A stretch of 19,003 nucleotides of DNA from Coprinopsis marcescibilis (GCA_004369085.1 ML210518.1:1-19003), one strand, 5' to 3'. Positions 10,234 to 18,795 are shown, numbered from the stretch's first letter. The notes: a model not told the origin generated them from the letters alone. Numbers and translations are program-made.

Positions 10234-12058
10234 ATGTCAGCTTCGTTGAATACCTCTGTTGCTGCAACGGATACTCCCTCCACTGCTACTCTCTCGGCCA
10301 TGGACATTACCAGACTGCGGTACATTCAGACCGGTGCCAATGCTGAGACCCTTCGCAAGGTGTGTTAGACACTCATTTCACGCTCACCAAGATGATTCCT
10401 CTACTAATTTCCCGGATACTAGGCTCTCGAGACTGCGCATGGTGAGGTACAGCAGCTGAAGGCAGACAATAAAGCCCTGAGGGAGGAGAATGCTACGCTC
10501 TCATCTCAACTCCGGCTTGCTACTCACCAGAAGAAGATGTGTGCCAAGGGCTCGACCAAGAGTCTGCTTGAGCTATCTGCAAGCCGTCTTGGGAATATAT
10601 TCATGGTATTTTTCAATATGCACTGGGACACCGACATGATGTTTGGCCCCCGCATCGAGGGTTATGACAGGACAGACTCAAAGCGCTATGAGACGCTGGA
10701 TGCCAACAACCTTCATGTGCGGTTCCAGCTCTATGAAACTATCCCCGATGAGTACCACACTTCTCTTACTGATCCATTCTCCATATTTCTTTGCAATGTA
10801 GGTTTTGCATTATGCTCTGTTCATTACTTCTCTGCTAACCCGTTTTGGTATAGTTCTCAAAGGCTGGGCGTGAACTTCGATCATCAATCTTTCTTCAGAT
10901 CCGCGCTAATCTTCCAGCAATCCTTGGTGACAACTTCCCTTGCAAGCTCAAGCCATCGCTCTTTCTGAAGGCCACTGAAGGGTCAGCAGAGAGGGAGGCA
11001 TGTGAAGAATTGCGTTTTCTTCTTGGCCACGATGGTAGTTCGCCTAATCCTCGTTCGCCTTGTGCTAAATGTCCCCACCCAACCTATCCACCTATTCTAT
11101 TCGAGGATTTCAATGTTGATGATCCTACAAAGTTCATGTGCGGAGACTTATTTTTCTGGGTCAGTCTTTCTACTTACAGTATTGTTAATAGCTGACACAT
11201 GTACTATGCCAGCTTGGTCGATGTGTTGGGCATTGGAAGACCTCAATCCCCAGCGCCAAATCGATCCGGGAGCAGTCAAATGGCTCGTTCAGTCATCCCA
11301 GCTTTGATCCGCATGCTACCGATGGATTCGTCGCATTCTTGGGCACATCTGTGGGTACACCTAGCATTTGCGTATAGGCTGTTCTAATTTTTTTTAGCTT
11401 ATCCATGTTCTCAGCCCAGATAAGGAGTTCCCTAACACAGGAGTCGGCTCCACCTCATTTATGCAGTACTATGAGATGTACCTTGCTCTCAAGAAGACTT
11501 CCCATGCGATCGATTCGTTGAAGATTGCTGGGGGCCTGTTGGCTGAGTATAACCGAGAAGTATTCCCATCTTATTCTCCTCCAGACAGCTTGGGCAGCCT
11601 GGAACATGATTTGTCGACCACTTCTCAGTACCGCATGCAGCCTGCAGTCTCCCGGATGATGCGTTTGATCGACAATGTTGCCAATCCTGGTGCTTCCTCT
11701 TCTAGTCTCTTGGCACAGCCCACCATTGCTGCTTACAAACCTGACAGAGATGATGACAGTGACGACGATGACTTCTATGTTTCTGACCCAATCACCACCC
11801 CCGGTAACCGCAATGTTGGCCAGTCTTCCGGTCTCGAGGGCTTGCTCACAGCCCTTTCTCTTTCCACTGCCCCTTTGGTGTGTGTACCTTCCCTTGCTTA
11901 CATACTTATAGATCACTCACTATTGTGTCCAGGACACCAATGCTACTATACGTGCTGAGCCTAGCCCTGAAAACCACAAGGCAACTCGTGCACGGAAGCA
12001 GAATGCTCCTGCACCTGCAGCCAAGCGCATGACCCACGCTGCATCAAAGAAGACTTAA
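10234..12058 (+). CDS. Intact six-exon gene of unknown function, candidate accessory protein of the Plavaka element
   Basis: Exons are 10234-10359, 10423-10797, 10854-11159, 11213-11350, 11398-11877 and 11933-12058. Each is a multiple of three and all introns are phase 0 with canonical borders, giving 516 codons plus TAA with no damage. The start ACCATG has good context and a TATA box upstream. Residues about 40-75 form a coiled-coil-like segment (ALETAHGEVQQLKADNKA). A central region follows with a CxxC pair (PCAKCPHP) and the stretch FVAFLGTS/LIHVLSPDKEF. Near residue 440 is an acidic patch (DRDDDSDDDDFYVSD), and the C-terminus is Lys/Arg-rich, probably a nuclear signal. The layout recalls fungal families of unknown function such as DUF6698, but that is from memory and tentative. 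It lies inside the candidate element borders, downstream of and co-oriented with the transposase. By analogy with TnpA of CACTA elements it may be a DNA-binding helper. A captured host gene is the alternative. Confidence 0.75.
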
Positions 12059-12252
12059 CAATGCTTTCTGAATATATTCCTATGTGTACATACTTGTATG
12101 ATTACGATGATTACTGTTCATGTGTGTAGCTCCATGTAATAGCGCAATGTGTAGTTGAATGAGTGACGGTGCTTCAGTGGTATCCAAATTCCTCTCAGTC
12201 CAATTATGACCGTGTGTGGTTATGTTAATTACCTATTATACCAATGGTTATA

Positions 12253-12337
12253 TGGTGCAGTCGTTAGTGGTCCCAAGGTAAGTCATTATAATGGCGAGTA
12301 GGCTGGCGGTTTGAATCCCAGTGCTGCCATGTTAATG
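12253..12337 (+). ncRNA. tRNA-like sequence with A-box and B-box (SINE head or tRNA relic)
   Basis: TGGTGCAGTCGTTAGTGG at 12253-12270 resembles a pol III A-box, and GGTTTGAATCC at 12308-12318 differs from the consensus B-box at one base. The 55-bp spacing fits a tRNA with a longer variable region. ATGG near 12252 and CCAT at 12327-12330 could form part of an acceptor stem, but a complete cloverleaf is not evident. One subterminal motif of the Plavaka element overlaps it. It may be a SINE head, a tRNA relic or coincidence. Confidence 0.3.
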
Positions 12338-12592
12338 TGGTGACCCTCCTGAGAATTACCATAATCAGTTCTAATAAGGGATCCAGATCCTAATCGGAAT
12401 TTTTGTTACAATGACACGCCACCATTATAATGGCGGTTGGCCATTCCCATCGCCGTCATCATGATGGCCCATTCCAATCTCGGCTCAGCATCAAAATGAA
12501 CGCTGTTCATTAAAATGAAACCAGACTATTAAAAAGTTTCTACATCTATTGTAATGCAGTTCTAGATTAAGGCGATTAACGTCATTGTAACC
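12285..12592. repeat. Right subterminal motif cluster (ATTRTRATG)
   Basis: Variants of the same motif seen at the left end recur here: ATTATAATGGC at 12285 and 12424, ATGTTAATG near 12330, GTTACAATG at 12405, ATCATGATGGCC near 12458, ATCAAAATG at 12490, ATTAAAATG near 12510, ATTGTAATG near 12548 and CATTGTAACC at 12583. The shared motif at both ends supports the element borders at 4804 and 12611. Confidence 0.6.
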
Positions 12593-12599
12593 TATTTTC

Positions 12600-12611
12600 A
12601 GATTTCCGACA
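12600..12611 (-). repeat. Right short TIR of the Plavaka-type element
   Basis: AGATTTCCGACA is the imperfect partner of 4804-4815 and is followed by TG. The terminal A plus the flanking TG form an ATG at 12611. Confidence 0.6.
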
Positions 12612-12769
12612 TGGCGGCACGCGCGGGCCCACGTTCATTTGTACATGTCGAATTGCGGTGTGACCGTTGTGGAATGTTGTATCAGTTTATTGTGAGGAGA
12701 GGGGTGTGGTTCAAAACGCTCATAGACTCCGATACTATTGATGAATCGGATGACAGAACTGACGGGTAA
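12611..12769 (+). CDS. Short open frame starting at the transposon junction
   Basis: The ATG uses the last base of the right TIR plus the flanking TG. The frame runs 52 codons and contains one CxxC pair (RCDRCG). No family is recognised. Before the insertion this DNA probably read in another frame or was non-coding. It is listed because it is the only frame in the 289 bp between the Plavaka end and the NLR start. It is probably not a functional gene, though the stretch may be the NLR promoter. Confidence 0.15.
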   Translation: MAARAGPRSFVHVELRCDRCGMLYQFIVRRGVWFKTLIDSDTIDESDDRTDG

Positions 12770-13199
12770 CTATGGAAGATTGATGTAGCATCTGAGGTTC
12801 CAGAAGTGGAGCTCTTTGATCCCAACTCTCACTCTCTTCCAACCGCCCACCCCTCTCTGAAATCAACCAGCCTGAGGTATTGTGACGAGCAGATTGAACC
12901 ATGGGCGCTGGCATATCGAAGACTGTGAGCACTCATATCCTATGCGATCCGGTTCTGTCCATAACTATATCATCCCTTGTAGCTGGAGAAGAGGCAGGAG
13001 CGTAAAGAGGCAGAGGCCAGGAACAAGCTAAAGAACAAACAACACGAGCCTCGCATCCTTGGTCAAGTCCATCAAGCGCCTTCACCAACGGCTGACGGTT
13101 TATCGGTTGTCAATGCGACAGTCAGATCCTCCGCAATGTCATGCGGCCGAGGTCAGATTGACTCTATGCCGCCTGATAGAGCAGATACATTATTACCCA

Positions 13200-13675
13200 G
13201 TGAGCTCGACCACCTGTCTCCGGCCTTCCCAGTCCTGACCAGCATGATGCAGAGGTAAATGCCGAAGATGGGACTGCAAATTTCCCAACAACATCGTCTG
13301 ATCGAAAAGATATGACATCCCCCAGTAAGTCTGTTCCATTGACGGGCATATCGCCTCACTCTGTGCTAAAGACCATGACATAGAGGAACGCTCCGCAGAT
13401 ACCGCTACCAAACCCACTGCGATGTCGTCCAATCAAGGCCACATGGATTCCATGGTGTCTAAGCCATCCCCTGGTGAGTGCGACCACAGGGATATCGCCA
13501 TCCAGAGCGATAACTCGCATGATGCAGAGGAGCACATCGAAGGTGTAACTGCAAGATTGCCTGCGATGATGTCACCTCAAAGCCAGACCGCCGCTATGAC
13601 GTCTGATTTTTTATCACCCAGTTAGTGACACTGGCGTCTCGCGTTTCCTGATTACTGAGTACCATGATTCGGCAG
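13200..13675 (+). repeat. Tandem phase-1 exon/intron units in the NLR N-terminus
   Basis: Four introns of 53-59 nt (13200-13252, 13325-13383, 13474-13527, 13621-13675) all interrupt codons in phase 1. The donors follow CCCA or CCCTG and the acceptors share CATGAtnCAG-like sequence. The enclosed exons of 72, 90 and 93 nt are all symmetric and begin AGGNAA or AGGAGC. Donor spacing is 125, 149 and 147 bp. This indicates duplication of an exon plus its intron, followed by divergence. Confidence 0.65.
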
Positions 13676-14561
13676 TAATCTCCGCCAAACTGGTATCTGC
13701 CTGCGACTCCGAGGGGGTGGCCCAAACATGTGGGACGACGGGATAAAGAATTGTAAGAGTATGCCCATATCAAACGAATTCGACTAGTAAGACCGAGCGC
13801 CCGGACAGACACTAGGGTCCAGCGCGACACAGGAGGTTCACAGCTAATGGCAGGTGCAAGCAACGTCACCATCAGCGGTGGAAACTTCAACGTCATCTCG
13901 ACCTATTCCAGCTACAGTTATAGCACCTCGACTGCGCGTGAACATTCCGTACTCTCGCCTGCTGGTGAGCGACTGGACTCCCTAACACCATCCGCCGTCG
14001 TCTTAAATTACCCGCAGATCGTAAGGTTATTGGGCAGTGGTTGAGCGATATCAACTTCAGAGCATTCCTTGCCGATAACCTGCGTAAGCGAGCCGCAGAG
14101 ACGGGGAAGTGGGTTTTCAAAGATGGGAAATTTGTTCGTTGGAAAGGTCGTCGAAAGAGTGTCCTCTGGGGGACGGGCATGCGTGGGTGGGCCTTCTCTG
14201 TCATGCGTGACCTCTACCTCTCTAACTCGAGCCCTATGTACAGCGGGAGCAGGGAAGACAATACTAGCGTAAGCAGCTTTCTATTCCTCAATTTCAAAGC
14301 TGACGCATATGGTTAATAGCTCGATTATCATCGAGTACTTCATTAATCTCGCCAAGGAGAACAGGCGGATCTGCGTCGCATTTGCATTTTGTCGATACAC
14401 CGAGAATCTTACAGTCGAGCAGACCCTTTCTGGCCTTATCCGTCAGGTCTTGGAGGACCACCCATCGACATTCGCCTTTATTATCCCACTATACGAGCAC
14501 CACACCCTCCGCGAGACACGCCCGTCGCAAACCGAGCTCCTGGGCATTCTCAACGCCATCG

Positions 14562-14623
14562 CTTCATCTGATCTCTTCGATAATACCTTCTGCTTCATCT
14601 GATCTCTTCGATAATACCTTCTG
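14562..14623 (+). repeat. 31-bp perfect tandem duplication at Walker B
   Basis: The 31-bp unit at 14562-14592 is repeated exactly at 14593-14623, with a 7-bp partial third copy (CTTCATC). Because 31 is not a multiple of three, the second copy shifts the frame of the NLR gene just before GATGGCCTCGACGAGG, which encodes the Walker B aspartates. No GT donor occurs in the unit, so it cannot be removed as an intron. Confidence 0.95.
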
Positions 14624-16244
14624 CTTCATCGATGGCCTCGACGAGGCCACATCCAACACCCAGTTCGACCTTTTGGACACTGTATCACAACTTCCAATCA
14701 ACTTCATGTTCATGTCGCGGCCCCTTCCACTCCTTAAAGACCATGTTCCAGAGGCCGATTTCGTCGACATCATTGTTCAAGACGCCGATATCGAACGCTT
14801 GATTGAGGATAAGCTGCGTGGAATGAAGGCGCTGGCGAGGATTTTGGAGAAGGATGGGTGGCGGGAGAAGGTTCTCGCGACTGTCTTGAAGAAATCAGAC
14901 GGCATGTAAGCTTTGTGCCTGTTTTCATCTTGCTTACTGGACCTTGACGATCGGAATAGGTTTTTAGTTGCGTCTCTGCAGCTAGACATGCTGAGATCCT
15001 GTATCAACATTGACGGCCTGCGGAAAGCTCTTGATGGCCTCCCCAGTGGCGTAGGCGCGATGTACTCCGCCACCATGGAACGTATCGAAGCCCAGGATGA
15101 CCCTAATGTCGTTAAGCGCGCTCTCACATGGCTGGTTCATACACGCCGGCCGCTATCAATGGATGATCTACTACATGCCCTCGCCGTTTACCCTGACACA
15201 TTCAAGTTCAATCCTGAGCTCCTACTCACCACGGACACCCTTCTCTCTCTCTGCTGTGGCCTGGTCACGTATGAACCTAGAAGCAACATGGTTCGCCTAG
15301 TTCGTGAGTGTGACTTTCCAGAGACGGTCCCTGGCTAAGCTTGTTTGAAGACTACACTGCCAAGGACTTCCTCGAGCCTTACCTGAAGCGCGAAAACCCC
15401 AACCCTCATTCCATGATAGCTTGCATCTGTGTTGAGCATCTACTACATCACTCCCTCCATGTGTGGATCAACACAGATCCCGACCACCACCACATCCGGG
15501 CCCATGAGACAATTTACCGGAAATACCCTTTCGTCGAATATGCGCACAAGAACTGGGCACCGCACTCGCGGCGATCTATCTCACTCCCAATTCCAGTGGG
15601 CAACTTTATACTCCAGTGCAGCAGCTTTCTTGCTGGTGGTGAGGATTGGATCTACGCAGAATGCATCTCCGCGGTACACGTTGCTGCCATCCTTGGATTT
15701 CACCAACTAATCCACGACTGGATCAATCCAACTCACCCAACAGCTGCGATATTCCCTCCTCCGTCAATCTTCGACATCAACGCCAGGACGGCCACATACG
15801 GCAACACCCCACTGATTCTGGCCGCAAGCAAAAATCGTCTTGAAACGGTCAATGTACTGCTCATGGCTGAAGGTATTGACCCCTGGTGCATTGATAACGA
15901 AGGTATGCCGATTTCTTGAACATGTCGATGTTGATATAAATACTGGAGATCATGCAGGTTGGACGGCTCTCATGTATGCGTCATTCAGCGGATATTCTGA
16001 CATCGTCCAGTCCATTCTCCGGTTCCGGGATACCGACTGCATAACCAAGTACACCGATGGAGACACTCGGGGCTCTGGTGGAGAGCAAGCTGTCATCGGC
16101 GTGAATATCGTCAATAACGATGGTTTTTCGGCACTGACTATTGCAGTTTTCCACGGACGTGCCGCAGAGGTGGAAATGCTGCTTGGCGTTGAAGGCATTG
16201 ACGTCAACCACATGACCGGAAGTGGTGAGACAGCCCTTATGTTA

Positions 16245-16268
16245 GCATCACGAAAGGCATCACGAAAG
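16245..16268 (+). repeat. 12-bp in-frame tandem duplication in an ankyrin repeat
   Basis: GCATCACGAAAG occurs twice in direct succession, adding four residues (ASRK twice) to the loop of an ankyrin repeat. The frame is kept. Confidence 0.9.
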
Positions 16269-16448
16269 GAAAGAAAACCAATTGTCAAACTCATCCTCCG
16301 ACACGAAAATATCGATGTTGATGTTGCAAATCCACAGGGCATAACAGCATTAGGGTACGCGTTGAGACGGCAGGACCTAGAGATTGCGGCGCTTCTCCGC
16401 GTTCATGGAGCACGGGAGCCCTCCGTGGACATTTTGGAGAACCCATAA

Positions 16449-16889
16449 ATACTTACCTGGACTCGGATTACTATTCTGACAGCACCGATGACAGCGACAC
16501 CGAATAAACAGATTTTCCATTCATGTGATAGATAGTTTTTATAGCAGTTCGCGAGTTCGGTCCCGTGTCTGTTTTGAGTCTATTGCATTGGGGGTTGAGA
16601 CTGCACTGTTCGTGGGTCGGAGGAGGGTAATAACGAACAAGGAGGCATAACCTACAATTCTGATGAGGGTGTATTTCAGGTAATGGTGGCATCAAATGCA
16701 TAGGCTTGGTGATACCAATCCCACCCCTCCACCAGTGTGTCCGTCTGGTGTCAGGTTCACAGCACTCTGCCAAATGAATTTGTATTGATGCAAGTGCAGT
16801 AATAATGTAGATAGTGTTGAAAGCCATGGAGTGCAGCGAGCGCAAAGGCAGACAGAGGCCAATGTATGTGGCTTGGTAGGACATATTTA
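16449..16889. other. NLR 3' flank without a supportable gene
   Basis: This covers the 3' untranslated region and downstream flank of the NLR gene. A 137-codon minus-strand frame over 16471-16884 has no recognisable domain. A minus-strand reading would make sense only if the LTR/promoter-like sequence to its right drives transcription through here. Confidence 0.45.
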
Positions 16890-17330
16890 CCTGGTAGTAG
16901 AAGTAGTTTAAGAGATGCTAGATAGCTTAGCTTGTGGTAGTTTAGAGGCAAGAAGTATATTTCATATAGGGCTAAACTACAGCCCTTATATACCTATTCT
17001 ACAAGCGCATTAGTAAGCAAGTTACATGCTACATGTGATAAGTAAATATATAAATAAACATTGCTAAAATGTTCCAGCATAGTCTAGACTCAGGTATGAG
17101 TCCGTATGAGTTATGATAGGACCCCTGAATATTCCCCTAAAGGCTGGGGGAGAATCCAGACAAGCTCGAGGGTCCCGGCTGCTAGGCTGGGGAAAAAACC
17201 CGGACATAGCTCCTATGAAATTCTGCTGAAGGCTGGGGTCAGGATCTGGACACGGCTTCTAGGCAGACATTTGTGGCAGCTCTGACTAGACCTGACTTGG
17301 CAGAGCCTGAGAGAGATAGAGAAAGTTGAG
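16890..17330 (-). promoter_or_regulatory. Minus-strand promoter, possibly a solo LTR
   Basis: On the minus strand the order is three tandem copies of a CCCCAGCCT-containing unit (17141-17262), an AT-rich stretch, TATATAAG (plus-strand coordinates 16985-16992), and then an AGCCC/GGGCT hairpin at 16964-16991 overlapping the TATA. Tandem enhancer-like units upstream of a TATA box is how fungal LTR U3 regions are often organised. I could not identify TG...CA ends or a target duplication, so a cellular promoter or decayed element remains possible. Confidence 0.3.
17141..17262. repeat. Three degenerate tandem repeats, AGGCTGGGG units
   Basis: Units begin at 17141, 17184 and 17230 and share AGGCTGGGG, then 4-6 variable bases, then an ATCYGGACA-like core and GCTC or GCTTCT. 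The period is 43 then 46 bp. Confidence 0.65.
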
Positions 17331-17536
17331 GTCAAGTGTTTGACTCCAGTTCATGGCAGAAATATTAATGTGATTCAATTGACGACGAGAGTGGAAGCAA
17401 ATATGTATTTTGAATTATGAAAGAATTATGAGCTGATAAAATTTTACTCTAATAGACCCTTATACACCTACAACTTGAGCTATCCCCCTAAACCAGCCAG
17501 CACACTGTCCAAATTCCTCACTCACTTATACTTCCC

Positions 17537-18607
17537 ATGGTGTTCAATAACCCATTGACATTTGAATCAGATGAGAGATTCATAGAGAAGGAATGGATCA
17601 GGGTTGGCAAAGAATTCCAGTCCTTCCAGGATATACCAACACATGTTCGCAATGCATTTGACATGAAGCTTAAGCTCCCAGAAGACACCCAGGATCAGCT
17701 TCCTTTGCCAACGCTGTCCATTCAAGACTTTATTCAAGTGGACCTTCTGGGGATGGAGGAAGGGCTGAACATGATGAAGATTTCTCGATGGTTCAGTGCC
17801 AATAAGCCATGCACCGACATTGCCTGCCTATTGAAACGGACAGTGCCAAGCACCAAGCTCATCTCTGAACTGGAATTGAACGCCATGCAATGCTGGTTGG
17901 ATGGCAGTCAGTCAATTTGCAACATGCATTTCAACAATGGACAAGATTGCCTACTGTTCCATGCAATTACCTACTGGAGGAAGATGGCAGACCTACATGA
18001 TTCACAGAAGCGGTGGAAGGAGGCATTGGACTGGTTGAATAGATTGGAGGAAGGGGGAAACATGCAGGGATTGGATGAAACCCATAGTGTCTGGAGGTGC
18101 ACATGGCCGCGTACTGGAGAGCCTGCACCAATATGGAAGGGGGACAAAACTGAGCGGGTTCCAGGGCCAGGCAACACTGGACATGCTATCAGCACTGTTG
18201 GGGAAAGCTTGGGTTACAGGTCACATTGTAGACCTGATGATAGAACAGCTCACCACTCGAAACAATGCAAACAACGAGCGGGCTGCCATTGCCCCATACA
18301 CATTCATCCATCAAATCACTCAGGAGGCCTATCTCGCGAAGGATGGGGCAAAATTGCTGTTGAAGTATGAGAAACTGGTCAAGGACAATCATATCGATAG
18401 CATATACTTCCCAATTCACGTGAACCGCAACCACTGGATTGCTGGTTATGTACACTTCAGAAAAGGTGAGATTAGTTATGGTGAGTGGTACTGTCAGTGG
18501 GATGAGAAGCAATACTTACTCGATATACAGGTGATTCCTTAGCCAAGACGGGATGCCAAAAGCCAACAAAACAGATGGAGTATCTAAAGAAGTGGATTCA
18601 AAATTGA
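17537..18607 (+). pseudogene. Ulp1-like cysteine protease gene, frameshifted and truncated
   Basis: The family (C48, Ulp1/SENP-like) removes SUMO-type modifiers. Such genes are frequent passengers of eukaryotic DNA transposons. The start CCCATGG has good context. Residues 1-185 read MVFNNPLTF ... LDWLNRLEEGGN in one frame. A one-base shift near 18090-18105 moves the reading to another frame, which continues through ALLGKAWVTGHIVDLMIEQL to the catalytic part. Visible are the catalytic-type His in HVNRNHWIAGYVHF (codon at 18432) and, after an intron at 18481-18530, the Asp in ISYGDSLA (codon at 18533). The spliced frame stops at TGA 18605-18607, before any Gln and Cys of the tetrad, and no such motif is seen in the remaining 60 bp before the right inverted repeat. 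The gene is therefore probably inactive, or its last exon was replaced by the repeat. Confidence 0.72.
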
Positions 18608-18667
18608 TTCAACATACATGCAAACATCAAGTGGGACTCACTAAAACGGGGTTCCTAGTCCAATTTT

Positions 18668-18762
18668 GAGTACTTTACACTGACCCACGGCTCTATATAG
18701 ACGGTATGTGCACTACATGTACACCATATGTATACAACATGTATACAACATGTGCACATTAT
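18668..18762 (-). repeat. Right arm of the 95-bp perfect inverted repeat
   Basis: This is the exact reverse complement of 1-95. On this side the outer flank is visible: the near-palindrome series continues with TGTACA at 18762-18767 and then runs into a 22-bp minisatellite. The repeat begins about 60 bp after the end of the Ulp1-like gene. Confidence 0.9.
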
Positions 18763-18795
18763 GTACACATTATGAAAAGTGTATGTGTCCTCTAT

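Larger units (their letters stand above)
4804..12611 (+). mobile_element. Plavaka-type (CACTA-like) DNA transposon with two genes
   Basis: Candidate ends are TGTCGGAATTTT at 4804 and its imperfect complement AGATTTCCGACA ending at 12611 (10 of 12 bases match, outer 8 perfect). TG occurs on both flanks (4802-4803 and 12612-12613), a possible 2-bp target duplication. Inside each end is a cluster of ATTRTRATG-like motifs, the kind of subterminal repeats to which transposases of this broad group bind. The element carries the transposase at 5070-8980 and a second intact gene at 10234-12058, both on the plus strand. The transposase identity is strong. The precise borders rest on short TIRs and could be off. 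Confidence 0.68.
12901..16448 (+). pseudogene. NACHT-ankyrin NLR-like gene, frameshifted by a tandem duplication
   Basis: Fungal NLRs are intracellular STAND ATPases used in non-self recognition and programmed cell death. Exons are 12901-12924, 12983-13199, 13253-13324, 13384-13473, 13528-13620, an unresolved link over 13676-13846, then up to 13964, 14018-14182, 14244-14268, 14320-14905, 14960-15303, 15351-15902 and 15958-16448. The N-terminus MGAGISK fits an N-myristoylation signal. Then come a Ser/Met/Asp-rich region of repeated exons, GASNVTISGGNFNVIS, WVFKDGKFVRWKG, a P-loop GTGMPGAGKTILA built across an intron, Walker B FCFIDGLDEA, a sensor-like MFMSRPLP, and RLVHYTAKDFLEPYL. About five ankyrin repeats follow, encoded over 15780-16430 (for example GWTALMYASFSGYSDIVQSI). 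A 31-bp tandem duplication at 14562-14623 shifts the frame and gives an early stop inside Walker B. Everything else from 13847 on joins in frame. An independent start at ATG 13847 is possible. The break may be an allele-specific or assembly feature. Confidence 0.82.
1..18762. mobile_element. Candidate large TIR-bounded composite element
   Basis: The span is defined by the perfect 95-bp inverted repeat at its two ends. It contains two complete nested transposons (1417-4766 and 4804-12611), an NLR-like gene, a relic of the same NLR family and a Ulp1-like gene. Without the two nested elements the unit would be about 7.6 kb. No target-site duplication can be tested because the left outer flank is outside the window, and no transposase outside the nested elements was recognised. 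It could instead be a non-autonomous element, an element whose transposase is lost, or an inverted duplication of a subtelomere-like repeat. Confidence 0.4.

Noticed and set aside
11455..11916. 153-codon minus-strand open frame
   Set aside because: It is fully antisense to exon 5 of the six-exon gene, whose exons join perfectly on the plus strand.
13474..13527. Read-through instead of an intron in the NLR N-terminus (this stretch is open)
   Set aside because: It has a GGTGAGTG donor and a GATGCAG acceptor exactly aligned with the neighbouring phase-1 introns, so splicing is the better model, though retention cannot be excluded.
14593..14623. The 31-bp duplicate as a tiny intron restoring the NLR frame
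   Set aside because: No GT donor in the unit, far below the roughly 45-60 nt intron size of this genome, and it is an exact copy of the neighbouring exon sequence.
16471..16884. 137-codon minus-strand frame after the NLR
   Set aside because: No recognisable domain and no clear promoter of its own. It might be read from the LTR-like promoter, but there is not enough to call a gene.
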